A stretch of DNA of 42,464 bases from Novosphingobium sp. BW1 (GCF_008107685.1 NZ_VIRF01000043.1:1-42464), one strand, 5' to 3'; counted from the first letter of the stretch, positions 15,192 to 23,972 are shown. The notes: generated from the letters alone by a model not told the origin. Translations and numbers: made by a program.

Positions 15192-18100
15192 ATGCCGCGA
15201 TACCTGCTAGCCTCTACCGCCGTTCTTGCCCTCGCCGCCGCCGCGCAGCCTGCGGTGGCCGAGGACGTCACCGACGCCCGCACATCGCCCATGCGCACCT
15301 CGACGATCGTCGATGGCGCGCCCGGGGCCATCGCAATCACCGAGGATGGCTCGGTCACTCTCACAGGCGGCACGGCGGTGACGATGGACAGCAATCACGC
15401 TGTGTCCAACGCGGGCGAAATCGCGGTTAGCACCGGCCAGACCGGCATTCTCGCCAAAGCCGGAACGCAGGGCGACATCACCAACTCCGGCACAATCACG
15501 GTGGATGAGCCCTATGCTCCGGAAGACGAGGACAACGACGGCGATCTCGACGGACCTTTCGCGCTGGGCTCCAATCGGTACGGCATCCGCACGATGGGTG
15601 CGCACGAGGGCACGATCACGAACAGCGGCGAGATTTCCGTGCAGGGCAACGATTCGGCCGGTATCGCCCTTGGCGGTCCGCTGACCGGGGACCTGGTCCA
15701 TGACGGTGAAACGGTGGTGACGGGCAATCGCAGTGTGGGCATCGAGGCCGGGAATGTTTCTGGTGACGTGCGCCTCGCCGGGACGATCGGCGCGCAGGGC
15801 GAGGATGCCATTGGCGCGCGCTTCTCCGGTGATGTGGGCGGTGCTATGGTTGTGCAGGGCACGCTTGCTGCCACCGGCTACCGCTATACCAGTGTGCCCG
15901 CCGATCCCTCGGACCTCGATGCGGACGACCTGCTCCAGGGCGGTTCTGCGCTGGTGATTGGCGGCGATGTCGCAGGCGGCATCGTACTCGCCGTTGCGCC
16001 GGCCGACGGGGATACCGACGTCGATGACGAGGATGGCGATGGCCTGCCTGATGCCGACGAAGGCAGCGCCCGGGTTGTCTCCTACGGCGAGGCCCCGGCA
16101 ATGGTCATCGGAGCGGCGGACAGGGATATCGCTATTGGTGGGGTAGAGAGCACGGCGCGTGGTTACGGACTCCAGGTCGATGGCGTGATCGAGGGGCGAG
16201 GCCTTTACGAAGGTATCGATGCGAACGCGCTTGTTATCGGCGGGCAGGGCGGCGATGTCGTGATTGCCAACGGGATCGGTGTCAACGGTACCATTGCCGC
16301 GTTGTCCGATGGCGGCAATGCGACAGCGGTGCGTATCGGCGCGGGCGCTGATGTCCCTGAACTGCGCAATGCCGGGACCATCCGCGCCTCGGGCGGGCAG
16401 CAGGTCGCCGCCATCCACGTGGCGCAGGGTGCCACTCTTGGGGTGCTGCGCAACAGCGGTACGATCCAGGCGACGAGCGGCGAGGACGGCGCGACCTATG
16501 CCGTGCGCGACGACAGCGGCACGCTGACCGCGTTCGACAACAGCGGCGCGATCATCGCCAGCGGCTCGGACGGCACGAACGTCGCCATCGACCTTTCTGC
16601 GGCAAGCGGGGATGTGACTGTGCGCCAGACGGCCGTTGCCGCGGGCTACGATGCCCCCAAGATCATCGGTGACGTGCGCCTTGGCCGCGGTTCTGACATG
16701 CTTTCGATTGCCGATGGCACGCTGACCGGCAATGTCGCGTTCGGGGCAGGCGATAACACGCTTACGCTCTCGGGCGATGCGGTGCAGACAGGCGACGTGA
16801 CGTTCGGCTCGGGCGCGGATCGGGTGAGTCTGGAAGGCTCGGCCAGCTATGACGGCACGCTCGATTTCGGCGGCGGTGCGGACCGGCTGGACCTTGCCGG
16901 GAACGCTTATTTCATGGGCGCGCTCGTTAACGCGGGCCAGGCCGCGGTCACGCTCTCGGGCGGTGCGCTGGATCTGCGCAGCCCGGCCAGCATTGGCTCG
17001 CTCGAGGTGGGTAAGGGCGGTGTTCTGGTGGCCACGCTCGATTCCGCGCCGGGTCAGGGCAGCGTCTACAATGTGGCGGGTACCGCGCGGTTCGCCGAAG
17101 GCTCGCGCCTTGCTCTGCGGCTGGCCGATGTCACGACTGCCGAGGGCAGCTACGAGGTGCTGACGGCGGGCACGCTCGAAGGGCGTGAGAATATCGAGAC
17201 CGTCACCGACCTGGTGCCCTTCATGTTCAAGGCGCAGCTTGATGAGGAGGCGGGCGCCAACTCCATCGTGGTCGACATCGCGCGCCGAACGCGCGAGGAA
17301 CTGGGGCTCAACCGTTCGCAGGCGAGCGCCTACGACGCGGCCTTCGCCGCACTGGCCGCGGATGAGGAGATCGAGGATGTGTTCCTTGCCATCACCGATG
17401 GCGACACCTTCCGCGACACCGTGGGACAGATGCTCCCCGACCATGCCGGCGGCGGCTTCGAGGGTATCAGCCTGGGCGTCCGCACGCTGGCCCGCCAGCT
17501 CCAGGATCCGCCGCATCCCACAGCCGATGAAAGCCGATTCTCGACTAATGTGAATCTGGCTTTCTGGGGCAGTGAGAAGGACCGCGGGGCGACTGCGGCC
17601 TATGACCTCAACGGCTATGCCTGGTCGCTCACCGGGGAATACCGCACCGGCATCGGCTATTTCGGCGCGACGGCCTCCTACCTCTGGAACCAGCACACGA
17701 ACGGCGCGGCGAGCGAGGTCAAGTCCCAGTCGATCGAGGGGGCGGTCCACTGGCGCGGGCACTTCGGCCCGATCGGCGGGTTCGCCCGTGCCTCGATCGG
17801 TCACGCCGACTTCGACAGCGAGCGCACCTTCTCGGGCGCGACCGTGGAAGAGGCCGTCTCGCGCACCATCGACGGCAGCTGGAATGGTCGTTTCGTCAGT
17901 GCCATTGGCGGCATCTCGGCCGAGGGCGGCAGCCAGCACTTCTTCTTCCGTCCGCAGGTGACGCTCGACTACGTGCGCCTGAAGGAGGACGGTTACGGCG
18001 AAACCGGCGACGATGCGCTGGGCCTTCTTGTCGAGGATCGCACCAGCGACGAGCTCGGCCTCAATGCGGGGATGACCGTCGGTGTCGATGTGCTCGGCAT

Positions 18101-18383
18101 GTCGGCGGGCGATGAAGGCTGGATGCGGATCGAGACCGAAGGCGGTTGGCGCGAAGTGCTGAGCGGCGGCCTTGGCGCGACCACGGCGCGCTTCGGCACC
18201 GGCGAAGTCGAGCCGGGCGAGGCGTTCCGTCTCGATCCCGATGGCACGACCGGCGGCTGGTACGGGCGCCTGCGGGCCTATGGCGGCCCTAGCGGCTTCA
18301 TCATGGGCGGCGAGCTTTCCGCCGACCGTCGCCATGGCGAGATGGCTCTCGCGCTGCGCGGCAGTGTCACGGTGCGCTGGTGA
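15192..18383 (+). CDS. autotransporter with beta-helix passenger and C-terminal barrel
   Basis: The 1063-residue protein starts at ATG 15192, seven bases after AAGGGA; an upstream GTG at 15150 is less likely. The signal peptide covers about 1-23 (cut at AVA). The passenger, about 24-770, is a right-handed beta-helix type full of ITNSGTITV, NSGEISVQGN, NAGTIRASGG and NSGTIQATSG turns. It has two Asp-rich inserts: DEDNDGDLDG (112-121) and DGDTDVDDEDGDGLPDADEG (272-291). The last about 280 residues form the translocator barrel (NVNLAFWGSEKDRGATAAYD, GYAWSLTGEYRTGIGYFGA) and end VTVRW. The Asp-rich loops look like Ca2+-binding sites. There is no obvious catalytic motif, so adhesion or surface-layer function is the best guess. 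It follows the FecI/FecR/receptor cassette and precedes a terminator. Confidence 0.85.
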   Translation: MPRYLLASTAVLALAAAAQPAVAEDVTDARTSPMRTSTIVDGAPGAIAITEDGSVTLTGGTAVTMDSNHAVSNAGEIAVSTGQTGILAKAGTQGDITNSGTITVDEPYAPEDEDNDGDLDGPFALGSNRYGIRTMGAHEGTITNSGEISVQGNDSAGIALGGPLTGDLVHDGETVVTGNRSVGIEAGNVSGDVRLAGTIGAQGEDAIGARFSGDVGGAMVVQGTLAATGYRYTSVPADPSDLDADDLLQGGSALVIGGDVAGGIVLAVAPADGDTDVDDEDGDGLPDADEGSARVVSYGEAPAMVIGAADRDIAIGGVESTARGYGLQVDGVIEGRGLYEGIDANALVIGGQGGDVVIANGIGVNGTIAALSDGGNATAVRIGAGADVPELRNAGTIRASGGQQVAAIHVAQGATLGVLRNSGTIQATSGEDGATYAVRDDSGTLTAFDNSGAIIASGSDGTNVAIDLSAASGDVTVRQTAVAAGYDAPKIIGDVRLGRGSDMLSIADGTLTGNVAFGAGDNTLTLSGDAVQTGDVTFGSGADRVSLEGSASYDGTLDFGGGADRLDLAGNAYFMGALVNAGQAAVTLSGGALDLRSPASIGSLEVGKGGVLVATLDSAPGQGSVYNVAGTARFAEGSRLALRLADVTTAEGSYEVLTAGTLEGRENIETVTDLVPFMFKAQLDEEAGANSIVVDIARRTREELGLNRSQASAYDAAFAALAADEEIEDVFLAITDGDTFRDTVGQMLPDHAGGGFEGISLGVRTLARQLQDPPHPTADESRFSTNVNLAFWGSEKDRGATAAYDLNGYAWSLTGEYRTGIGYFGATASYLWNQHTNGAASEVKSQSIEGAVHWRGHFGPIGGFARASIGHADFDSERTFSGATVEEAVSRTIDGSWNGRFVSAIGGISAEGGSQHFFFRPQVTLDYVRLKEDGYGETGDDALGLLVEDRTSDELGLNAGMTVGVDVLGMSAGDEGWMRIETEGGWREVLSGGLGATTARFGTGEVEPGEAFRLDPDGTTGGWYGRLRAYGGPSGFIMGGELSADRRHGEMALALRGSVTVRW

Positions 18384-18426
18384 ACTGCGCATTTTGAGCG
18401 AGGCGCGCGCTTGTGCATGAAATGAG

Positions 18427-18455
18427 GAGCCTCCGGCCTCTGCCGGGGGCTCTTT
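18427..18455 (+). terminator. rho-independent terminator after the autotransporter gene
   Basis: GAGCCTCCGGC (18427-18437) pairs with GCCGGGGGCTC (18442-18452) with one G-U pair. The loop is CTCT and TTT follows. It lies 44 bp after the stop codon and would close the sigma/FecR/receptor/autotransporter unit. Confidence 0.7.
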
Positions 18456-18643
18456 GCGTCTGGAGGAGGGATCGCATCCGACCCGATGCGTGACCCCGCC
18501 CGAAAACCGCCGAATCGGGCGGCGATTCGCTATAGGTGCGCCTCTGTGATGCATTTTGGGGGGCAAACTGCCACGCTGATCGGATAAAGCGGATGCACAA
18601 TCAGCGACTTGCCAAATTGTCTTGACGGAATCCGGCTCGATGA

Positions 18644-18655
18644 TTTAGCGCTAAA
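18644..18655 (+). promoter_or_regulatory. perfect LacI-type operator TTTAGCGCTAAA before the TonB receptor gene
   Basis: The 12-bp perfect palindrome TTTAGCGCTAAA lies 57 bp before the receptor ATG. TTGACG at 18622-18627 is a good -35 candidate, and the operator then covers the expected -10 position, as in repressor sites. Eleven of its twelve bases recur at 23930 between lacI and the MFS gene. The central CG with AGCGCT is typical of LacI/GalR-family operators. The regulator is inferred to be the LacI protein at 22815-23873. Confidence 0.65.
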
Positions 18656-18712
18656 AACAACAGGCCGATGCGGGTCGCATTGAAGCCTGATGTGTTTAGT
18701 GGAGAGGATCTG

Positions 18713-20995
18713 ATGAATTTCCGAAAGACTGAGCTGGCCTGCGGTATCGCGGCCGGTGTGATGGCACTGGCGCTGGGCGCTCCGGCCTTCGCGCAGGACA
18801 TGGCGGCCGAAGCTGCCTCCGAAGACACCGTCACCGGCAATGCCATCATCGTCACCGCGAACATGCGTGAAGAAACGCTTCAGGAAGTTCCCATCGCGGT
18901 GTCGGTCGTCAGCGGTGAGCAGCTGCAGGCTGCAGGCGTCAGCGCGGTCGAAGGGCTGGTCCAGGTCTCTCCCTCGCTCACCTTCACACAGGGCGACAAT
19001 CCGGGTGACAGCTCGCTCAACATTCGCGGCATCGGCACCACCGTCTTCTCGGTCGCGACCGAGCCTGCCGTCTCGATCGTTGTCGACGACGTCGTGATGG
19101 CGCGCGCAGGGCAGGGCTTTCAGGACCTTATCGACGTGCAGCGCGTCGAAGTCCTGCGCGGTCCCCAGTCGACCCTGTTCGGCAAGAACGCGTCGGCGGG
19201 TCTCGTCTCGGTGACCACGGCCGATCCGACCTCCTATCTTTCGGGCAAGGTCGATGGCAGCTTTGCGCAGGGCGGTGAATGGCAGGCCCGCGGCATCATC
19301 TCGGGCCCCGTCGCCAAGGACGCCGCGCTCAGCGTCAGCGGCTACTACAAGGATTACGACGGCTTCATCGATAATGTCTCGGGCATTGGCGATGACAAGC
19401 TGGGTGGATACCGCAACTACGGCGGGCGCGCCAAGTTCGTCTACGAACCGCACAGTGACCTCAAGATCACGCTGATCGGCGATTATCGCAACGGCACCAA
19501 CGATGCGAGCCCGACCCTGCGTGCGGTCGATGGTCAGGCCTATGCCGACGCTGTGTCCCCCGTCGTCCCCTCGGCGAAGAACCGCGACGTCAACCTCAAC
19601 GCCGACACCACCAACGACAGCGAGCAGTGGGGCGTCTCGGGCCGCATCCAGGCGCGCCTGAACGATGATCTCCAGCTGGTCTCGATCACGGCCGCGCGTG
19701 GCTGGGACTTCACCGCGCGCGCCGACGTTGACTACACCTCGCTTTCCGAGCCCGTGCCCGGCGTGAACTTGTGGGACGTCAACACCGGCACCACCAATCT
19801 CAAGCAGTATTCGCAGGAACTGCGCGTTGTCTCGGGTGATCTTGGCGGCTTCGACGTGCTGTTCGGCGGCTATGCCTTCCTGCTCGACCTCGACACCGGC
19901 TTTCAGCGCCGCCAGATCTTCCCGACCGGCCCGCGCAGCGGGCAGTTCACGGGTTCGACCAAGAACACCAACCTTGCCGTCTTCGCGAGCACCAATATCT
20001 ACCTCACCGACACGCTCGAGATGTTTGGTGGGGTGCGCCTCCTGCGCGAGACGCTGGACTGGGACGTGTACCGTGACCCCAGCGACGTGCTCGTGGCCGG
20101 AGACAGCGCGCTTGGCGGCGCGACGGGCGTCCCGGCCGACTTCGACGGCAAGACCAGCGACACCGCGCTCGTCGGCAAGGTCGGCTTGCGCTACCAGCTG
20201 GGTAGCCTGGGTAACGCCTACGCCAGCTATTCGCGCGGCTACAAGGGCAAGGGCTTCAACCTGATCTTCGGTGCGCAGGAAAGCTACGAACCTGTCGATG
20301 CCGAGCAGTCCGATGCCTTCGAGGTCGGTGCCAAGCTGCAGAGCCTGGATGGTGTGTGGTCGCTCAACGCAGCGCTGTTCTACACCAAGTACAAGAACTT
20401 CCAGTCGCAGGCACAGCTGCCCGGTGACGTGGCGTTCTATTTGCTCAACGCTGGTTCGACTTCGACCAAGGGTATTGAGCTGGAAGGCACGGTCCGCCCG
20501 ACTTCGCTGACCACTCTGAATCTGGGCATGACGCTGCTTGATGCGCGCATCGACTCTTTCCCGCTCGGCCCGTGCTATCGCGGCCAGACCTCGGCCGAGG
20601 GCTGCGTCGATGGGGTGCAGGACCTTTCGGGTGGCGATCTGCCCAACGCGCCGGACTTCCGTCTCACCGGCTCGCTGCGCCAGACCGTGCCCTTCGGTGA
20701 CAGTGCACCTGTTGATGGCTTCGTGATGCTCGATGGTAGCTACCAGACCAAGGTATCCTACCAGATCGACCAAAACCCGCGCTCCGCGCAGGGGGGCTTT
20801 GGCCTGGTGAACCTCTCTGCCGGTGTGGAGTCAAAGGATGACAGCTACTCGGTGACTGTCTTCGTGCGCAACCTGTTCGACCAGAACAACGTGTCCAACA
20901 TCTTCGACTCGAGCTTCAACGGCGGTCGCACCTACCAGCAGGTTCTGCGCGACGGCGCACGCTATTGGGGTGTGCGCGCGTCTTACAGCTTCTGA
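18713..20995 (+). CDS. TonB-dependent receptor (glycan-locus importer)
   Basis: This 760-residue outer-membrane receptor starts at ATG 18713, which has GGAGAGG upstream and yields a proper signal peptide (MNFRKTELACGIAAGVMALA, cut after FAQ or AFA); the ATG at 18668 would precede it with non-signal sequence. A TonB box-like NAIIVTAN follows at about 43-50. The plug has VSPSLTFTQGDNPGDSSLNI, RGIGTTVF and VEVLRGPQSTLFGKNASAG, and the barrel ends SYSF. There is no STN domain, so it is a transporter only. It belongs to the sphingomonad receptor type found in carbohydrate loci. The GH3 gene follows after a 101-bp gap with a strong hairpin, and a LacI operator precedes it. Confidence 0.85.
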   Translation: MNFRKTELACGIAAGVMALALGAPAFAQDMAAEAASEDTVTGNAIIVTANMREETLQEVPIAVSVVSGEQLQAAGVSAVEGLVQVSPSLTFTQGDNPGDSSLNIRGIGTTVFSVATEPAVSIVVDDVVMARAGQGFQDLIDVQRVEVLRGPQSTLFGKNASAGLVSVTTADPTSYLSGKVDGSFAQGGEWQARGIISGPVAKDAALSVSGYYKDYDGFIDNVSGIGDDKLGGYRNYGGRAKFVYEPHSDLKITLIGDYRNGTNDASPTLRAVDGQAYADAVSPVVPSAKNRDVNLNADTTNDSEQWGVSGRIQARLNDDLQLVSITAARGWDFTARADVDYTSLSEPVPGVNLWDVNTGTTNLKQYSQELRVVSGDLGGFDVLFGGYAFLLDLDTGFQRRQIFPTGPRSGQFTGSTKNTNLAVFASTNIYLTDTLEMFGGVRLLRETLDWDVYRDPSDVLVAGDSALGGATGVPADFDGKTSDTALVGKVGLRYQLGSLGNAYASYSRGYKGKGFNLIFGAQESYEPVDAEQSDAFEVGAKLQSLDGVWSLNAALFYTKYKNFQSQAQLPGDVAFYLLNAGSTSTKGIELEGTVRPTSLTTLNLGMTLLDARIDSFPLGPCYRGQTSAEGCVDGVQDLSGGDLPNAPDFRLTGSLRQTVPFGDSAPVDGFVMLDGSYQTKVSYQIDQNPRSAQGGFGLVNLSAGVESKDDSYSVTVFVRNLFDQNNVSNIFDSSFNGGRTYQQVLRDGARYWGVRASYSF

Positions 20996-21022
20996 GGGCC
21001 CACCCTCCCTCAGGAAAACCGT

Positions 21023-21065
21023 CTGGCGGCGGCCCGCTCTCTCCTCCTCCCAGGGCCGCCGCCAG
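21023..21065 (+). terminator. 13-bp perfect hairpin between the TonB receptor and GH3 genes
   Basis: CTGGCGGCGGCCC (21023-21035) pairs perfectly with GGGCCGCCGCCAG (21053-21065) around a 17-base pyrimidine-rich loop. No T-run follows, so it may be an attenuating or mRNA-stabilising stem rather than a full terminator. It starts 28 bp after the receptor stop and ends 32 bp before the GH3 start. Confidence 0.55.
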
Positions 21066-21096
21066 CACATCCGCCACCAAGATGGATCTGGCCTAG

Positions 21097-22785
21097 ATGA
21101 CCGAATGCGAACTGAATGACCCTGTGACCGTCGATCCCCTGGCGCTTACGCCCGAGGATCGGGCCTGGGTCGAGGCCACGCTCGACACGCTCAGCGTCGA
21201 GGGCAAGGTCGGTCAGCTCTTCGCACTCAGTTCGATCGGTGATGACCTCGCTGAAATTTCCCGCCACTGCGCACTGGGCGTGGGCGGAATCCACCGCTTC
21301 CCCGGGCATGACCTTCAGGCGGCCTGGGAAGCGACCCGCGCGGCCATTCGGGAATCGCGCATTCCCCCGCTCATCAGCGGTGATATCGAAGGGGGCACGG
21401 TCAGCCAGGCTTTTGCCACCGCCGTTCCCAACCAGATGGGTCTTGCCGCCTGTGCGGACGAGGACCTCTCGCGCCGCATCTCGGCGATTGTCCTTCGCGA
21501 AGCACGCCGTCAGGGTTTCAACTGGACCTTCAGTCCGGTGGTCGACATAAACCGCAATTTCCGCAATCCGGTCGTGGGGACACGCTCCTATGGCTCGGAC
21601 ATGGCGACGATCCTGCGCGAAGCGGGGATTATGACCGAGGTGCTCCAGGGCGGCGGCATCGCGACTTGCGCCAAGCACTGGCCCGGCGATGGCATCGACG
21701 ACCGCGACCAACACCTCGTTACCAGCGTCAACGGCCTCTCCATGGACGAGTGGCACGCGACCTTCGGGGCGATCTACCGCACGATGTTCGCCAAGGGCGT
21801 CATGTCGGTCATGTCCGCGCACATCGCGCTGCCCGCGGCCTTTCCCGCCGATGCCGGGGCAGGGCGCTTCGTACCCGCGTCGGTTTCAAAACGTCTCAAC
21901 CTTGAACTTCTGCGCGGCGAACTGGGTTTCAAGGGCCTGATTGTGTCCGATGCGACGCCCATGGGCGGCCTTACCGGCTGGCAGGAGCGCGCCGAGGCGG
22001 TGCCTGCAGTGATCGAGAACGGGTGCGACATGTTCCTGTTCTCGCCCGATCCGGGCGGGGACTATCGTCTTATGATGGACGGGCTTCGCCGCGGTGCGTT
22101 GAGCGAGCAGCGTCTTGAAGATGCCGTGCGCATGATTCTGACGCTCAAGGCCCGGCTTGGCCTTCACCGCATGACTCTGGATGAATGGGTCCCCCCGCTC
22201 GAGGAGGGAACGACGCGTCTCTCCACGCCCGGGAGCGAGGCCGTGGCGGCCGAGGCCAACGCGCGGGCCATTACGCTGGTCAAGGACACGCAGGATCTTC
22301 TGCCGCTCGACCCTGCGCGCCACACGCGGGTGGTGCTGCTGGCCGAGGAAGGCTGGAACTTCATTTCCGGCGCGTTGCCACGCAGTCTCGACGTGTTCTG
22401 CGAGGACATGCGCAAGGCCGGTTTCGATCTGCGAATGTACGACGCCGAAACCCCTCCGGCTCCTGAGGACACCGACCTTGTCGTATACCTCATCGGCCAG
22501 GAGGCAACTGCCAGCCTCTCGCACATCTATCTGGACTGGACCGCGCTCCATGGCAGCGCGCGCAAGGCGATGAAGCGCTTCTCGCGCGAAATCCCGACGC
22601 TGATGATTTCACTGGGTCAGCCCTATTACCTTTACGACGCGCCCGACGTGCGCACCTACATCAATGGCTACAGTGCGTTGCCTTCGGTGCAGTCCGCGCT
22701 GGTGGAACGGCTTCTCGGCAAGGCGCCGTTCACGGGTGTGAGCCCTGTCGATCCCTTCTGTGGCGAAGAACAGCTTCGCCACTGA
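21097..22785 (+). CDS. GH3 family glycoside hydrolase (NagZ-like lineage)
   Basis: This 562-residue enzyme has an N-terminal TIM barrel (about 10-350) with GVGGIHRFPG, LISGDIEGGTVSQ and FNWTFSPVVDINRNFRNPVV. The KHWPGDG motif (193-199) is followed by DDRDQH, and GLIVSDATPMGG holds the nucleophile Asp285. A C-terminal alpha/beta sandwich follows (ARAITLVKDTQDLLPLDP to the end). KHxPGxG with a following D-x-H loop is the NagZ/beta-N-acetylhexosaminidase pattern, although GDG replaces the usual GHG. Beta-glucosidase or xylosidase activity is also possible. There is no signal peptide, so the enzyme is probably cytoplasmic and acts on imported oligomers. The start ATG at 21097 lacks a strong Shine-Dalgarno sequence. 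It is likely in the operon of the upstream receptor. Confidence 0.8.
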   Translation: MTECELNDPVTVDPLALTPEDRAWVEATLDTLSVEGKVGQLFALSSIGDDLAEISRHCALGVGGIHRFPGHDLQAAWEATRAAIRESRIPPLISGDIEGGTVSQAFATAVPNQMGLAACADEDLSRRISAIVLREARRQGFNWTFSPVVDINRNFRNPVVGTRSYGSDMATILREAGIMTEVLQGGGIATCAKHWPGDGIDDRDQHLVTSVNGLSMDEWHATFGAIYRTMFAKGVMSVMSAHIALPAAFPADAGAGRFVPASVSKRLNLELLRGELGFKGLIVSDATPMGGLTGWQERAEAVPAVIENGCDMFLFSPDPGGDYRLMMDGLRRGALSEQRLEDAVRMILTLKARLGLHRMTLDEWVPPLEEGTTRLSTPGSEAVAAEANARAITLVKDTQDLLPLDPARHTRVVLLAEEGWNFISGALPRSLDVFCEDMRKAGFDLRMYDAETPPAPEDTDLVVYLIGQEATASLSHIYLDWTALHGSARKAMKRFSREIPTLMISLGQPYYLYDAPDVRTYINGYSALPSVQSALVERLLGKAPFTGVSPVDPFCGEEQLRH

Positions 22786-22814
22786 AACCAGAGCGCTTCG
22801 GGTCGCAACGCGCT

Positions 22815-23873
22815 TCAGGACAAAGGAGGCGCAACCGAATTTCGCTCGATGATCTGGTAGTTGACGAAGGTGGTTCCGCCAGGAACTGCCTTCGTCTCCT
22901 TGTCGCGCGCCTGCATCTCGGTGAGGAGATGCCGTGTGGCGACTTCGGCGATCTCGCCCAGCGGCTGGCGCACGGTGGTGAGCGCGGGCCAGATCTTTAC
23001 CGCGATGGGCGTATCGTCGAAGCCCACCACCGAGATATCTTCGGGAATGCGCAGGTTTGTGCGCAGCGCCACGTTCACGAAAGCGGCGGCCATGTCATCG
23101 TTGCCAGCAAACATGGCCGTGATTGGACGCTTGCCGGGCAGAAGCTGCTCGGCGAGGTCCAGGCCCGCATCGAAGGTCGGCCGCGCGTTCCAGACCAGCG
23201 CCTCATCGAGCGCGACGCCCTGGTCGGTGAGCGCACGGGCATAGCCGGCAAAGCGGCTTTCGCCGGCTAGGCTGGGAATGCGCACGAAGCCGATGTGGCG
23301 GTGGCCTGCGCGCAGCAGGATGCCCGTCGTCTCGTAGGCGGCCTGTTCGTCATCGATCCGCACACAGTGCATGTTGCCCAGTTCCTGGCCCGAGGCGAGG
23401 GCGACCATGGGCACGTCGTATTCCTCGGGCAGGCCTGAAGCGCTCACCCGTTCGCATAGCGGCGGGGGCAGGAGCAGGCCATCGGGCGAGGTGCTAAGGA
23501 ACTCGCGCACCGAATCGAGCGGGTCCTTCTGGTCGTAGACCTTGATGTTGAGCTGGGCGCCGAGCCGGGCCGAGGCATTGAGCGCGCCGACCAGCATCGC
23601 GCTCAAAAGCGCGCTGTCGCTGTCGCGGTGGAACAGGCCGATGCGGTAATTGCTGGCGCTGGCCAGCGCACGCGCGGCTGTGTTGGGCCGGTAGTCGAGT
23701 TCGGCGATGGCCTTCAGAACGGCGTCGCGCGTTGCGGGAAGAACACTCGGCTTGTTGTTGAGAACATTGGACACCGTCATCGAGGAGACACCGGCATGGC
23801 GCGCGACGGCGGCCATCGTGACTCCGCCGCCCGAACGCCTGCGCGATCGTGTGCCCACTTTCTTGTCCATCAT
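22815..23873 (-). CDS. LacI-family transcriptional regulator of the glycan locus
   Basis: This 352-residue repressor has its N-terminal helix-turn-helix and hinge at about 18-66 (VTMAAVARHAGVSSMTVSNV, LNNKPSVLPATR, YRPNTAARALAS). It is followed by a periplasmic-binding-protein-like sensor domain (IGLFHRDSD, DGLLLPPPL, GHRHIGFVRIP, AMFAGNDDMAAA, ISVVGFDDTPIA, TTVRQP). Such proteins release DNA when a sugar or oligosaccharide binds. It converges on GH3 (29-bp gap) and is divergent from the MFS gene, with a LacI-type palindrome in the shared 186-bp region, so autoregulation is likely. ATG at 23873 or 23870 is preceded by AGGGA. Confidence 0.88.
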   Translation of the reverse strand: MMDKKVGTRSRRRSGGGVTMAAVARHAGVSSMTVSNVLNNKPSVLPATRDAVLKAIAELDYRPNTAARALASASNYRIGLFHRDSDSALLSAMLVGALNASARLGAQLNIKVYDQKDPLDSVREFLSTSPDGLLLPPPLCERVSASGLPEEYDVPMVALASGQELGNMHCVRIDDEQAAYETTGILLRAGHRHIGFVRIPSLAGESRFAGYARALTDQGVALDEALVWNARPTFDAGLDLAEQLLPGKRPITAMFAGNDDMAAAFVNVALRTNLRIPEDISVVGFDDTPIAVKIWPALTTVRQPLGEIAEVATRHLLTEMQARDKETKAVPGGTTFVNYQIIERNSVAPPLS

Positions 23874-23929
23874 CGACGTCCCTGGCCATCCTCGGGCTGG
23901 TTGACAAGAGCCCGAGCTTTCACTAGCAA

Positions 23930-23941
23930 TTTAGCGCTACA
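23930..23941. promoter_or_regulatory. LacI-type operator TTTAGCGCTACA in the lacI/MFS intergenic region
   Basis: TTTAGCGCTACA matches the perfect palindrome at 18644 in 11 of 12 positions. It is 57 bp upstream of the lacI start and 118 bp upstream of the MFS start, so it could repress both. A half-site CGCTAAA recurs at 24011-24017. Confidence 0.6.
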
Positions 23942-23956
23942 TTGCGTCATGCCGTC

Positions 23957-23972
23957 CTGTCTTGCAAGACAG
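23957..23972. promoter_or_regulatory. 16-bp perfect palindrome CTGTCTTGCAAGACAG
   Basis: The sequence equals its own reverse complement over 16 bases and sits between the LacI operator and the MFS start. On the minus strand it contains TTGCAA, a possible -35 of lacI. The motif TGTCTTG also occurs at 9445-9451 and 18618-18624, close to the other two operators. It may be a second regulator's site; function is unproven. Confidence 0.45.

Noticed and set aside
15400..16600. Repeats in the autotransporter DNA as a possible CRISPR or tandem repeat array
   Set aside because: Repetition is at protein level (NSGTI turns) with variable spacing and no conserved DNA unit.
15207..18566. A 1119-codon open frame antisense to the autotransporter
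   Set aside because: High-GC coding DNA keeps the reverse frame open. The protein is full of Arg/His/Gly-type shadow composition, with no signal or domain, and the plus strand clearly encodes the autotransporter.
18530..20773. A 747-codon open frame antisense to the TonB receptor
   Set aside because: Same reason: shadow frame of a well-recognised gene, with no domain of its own.
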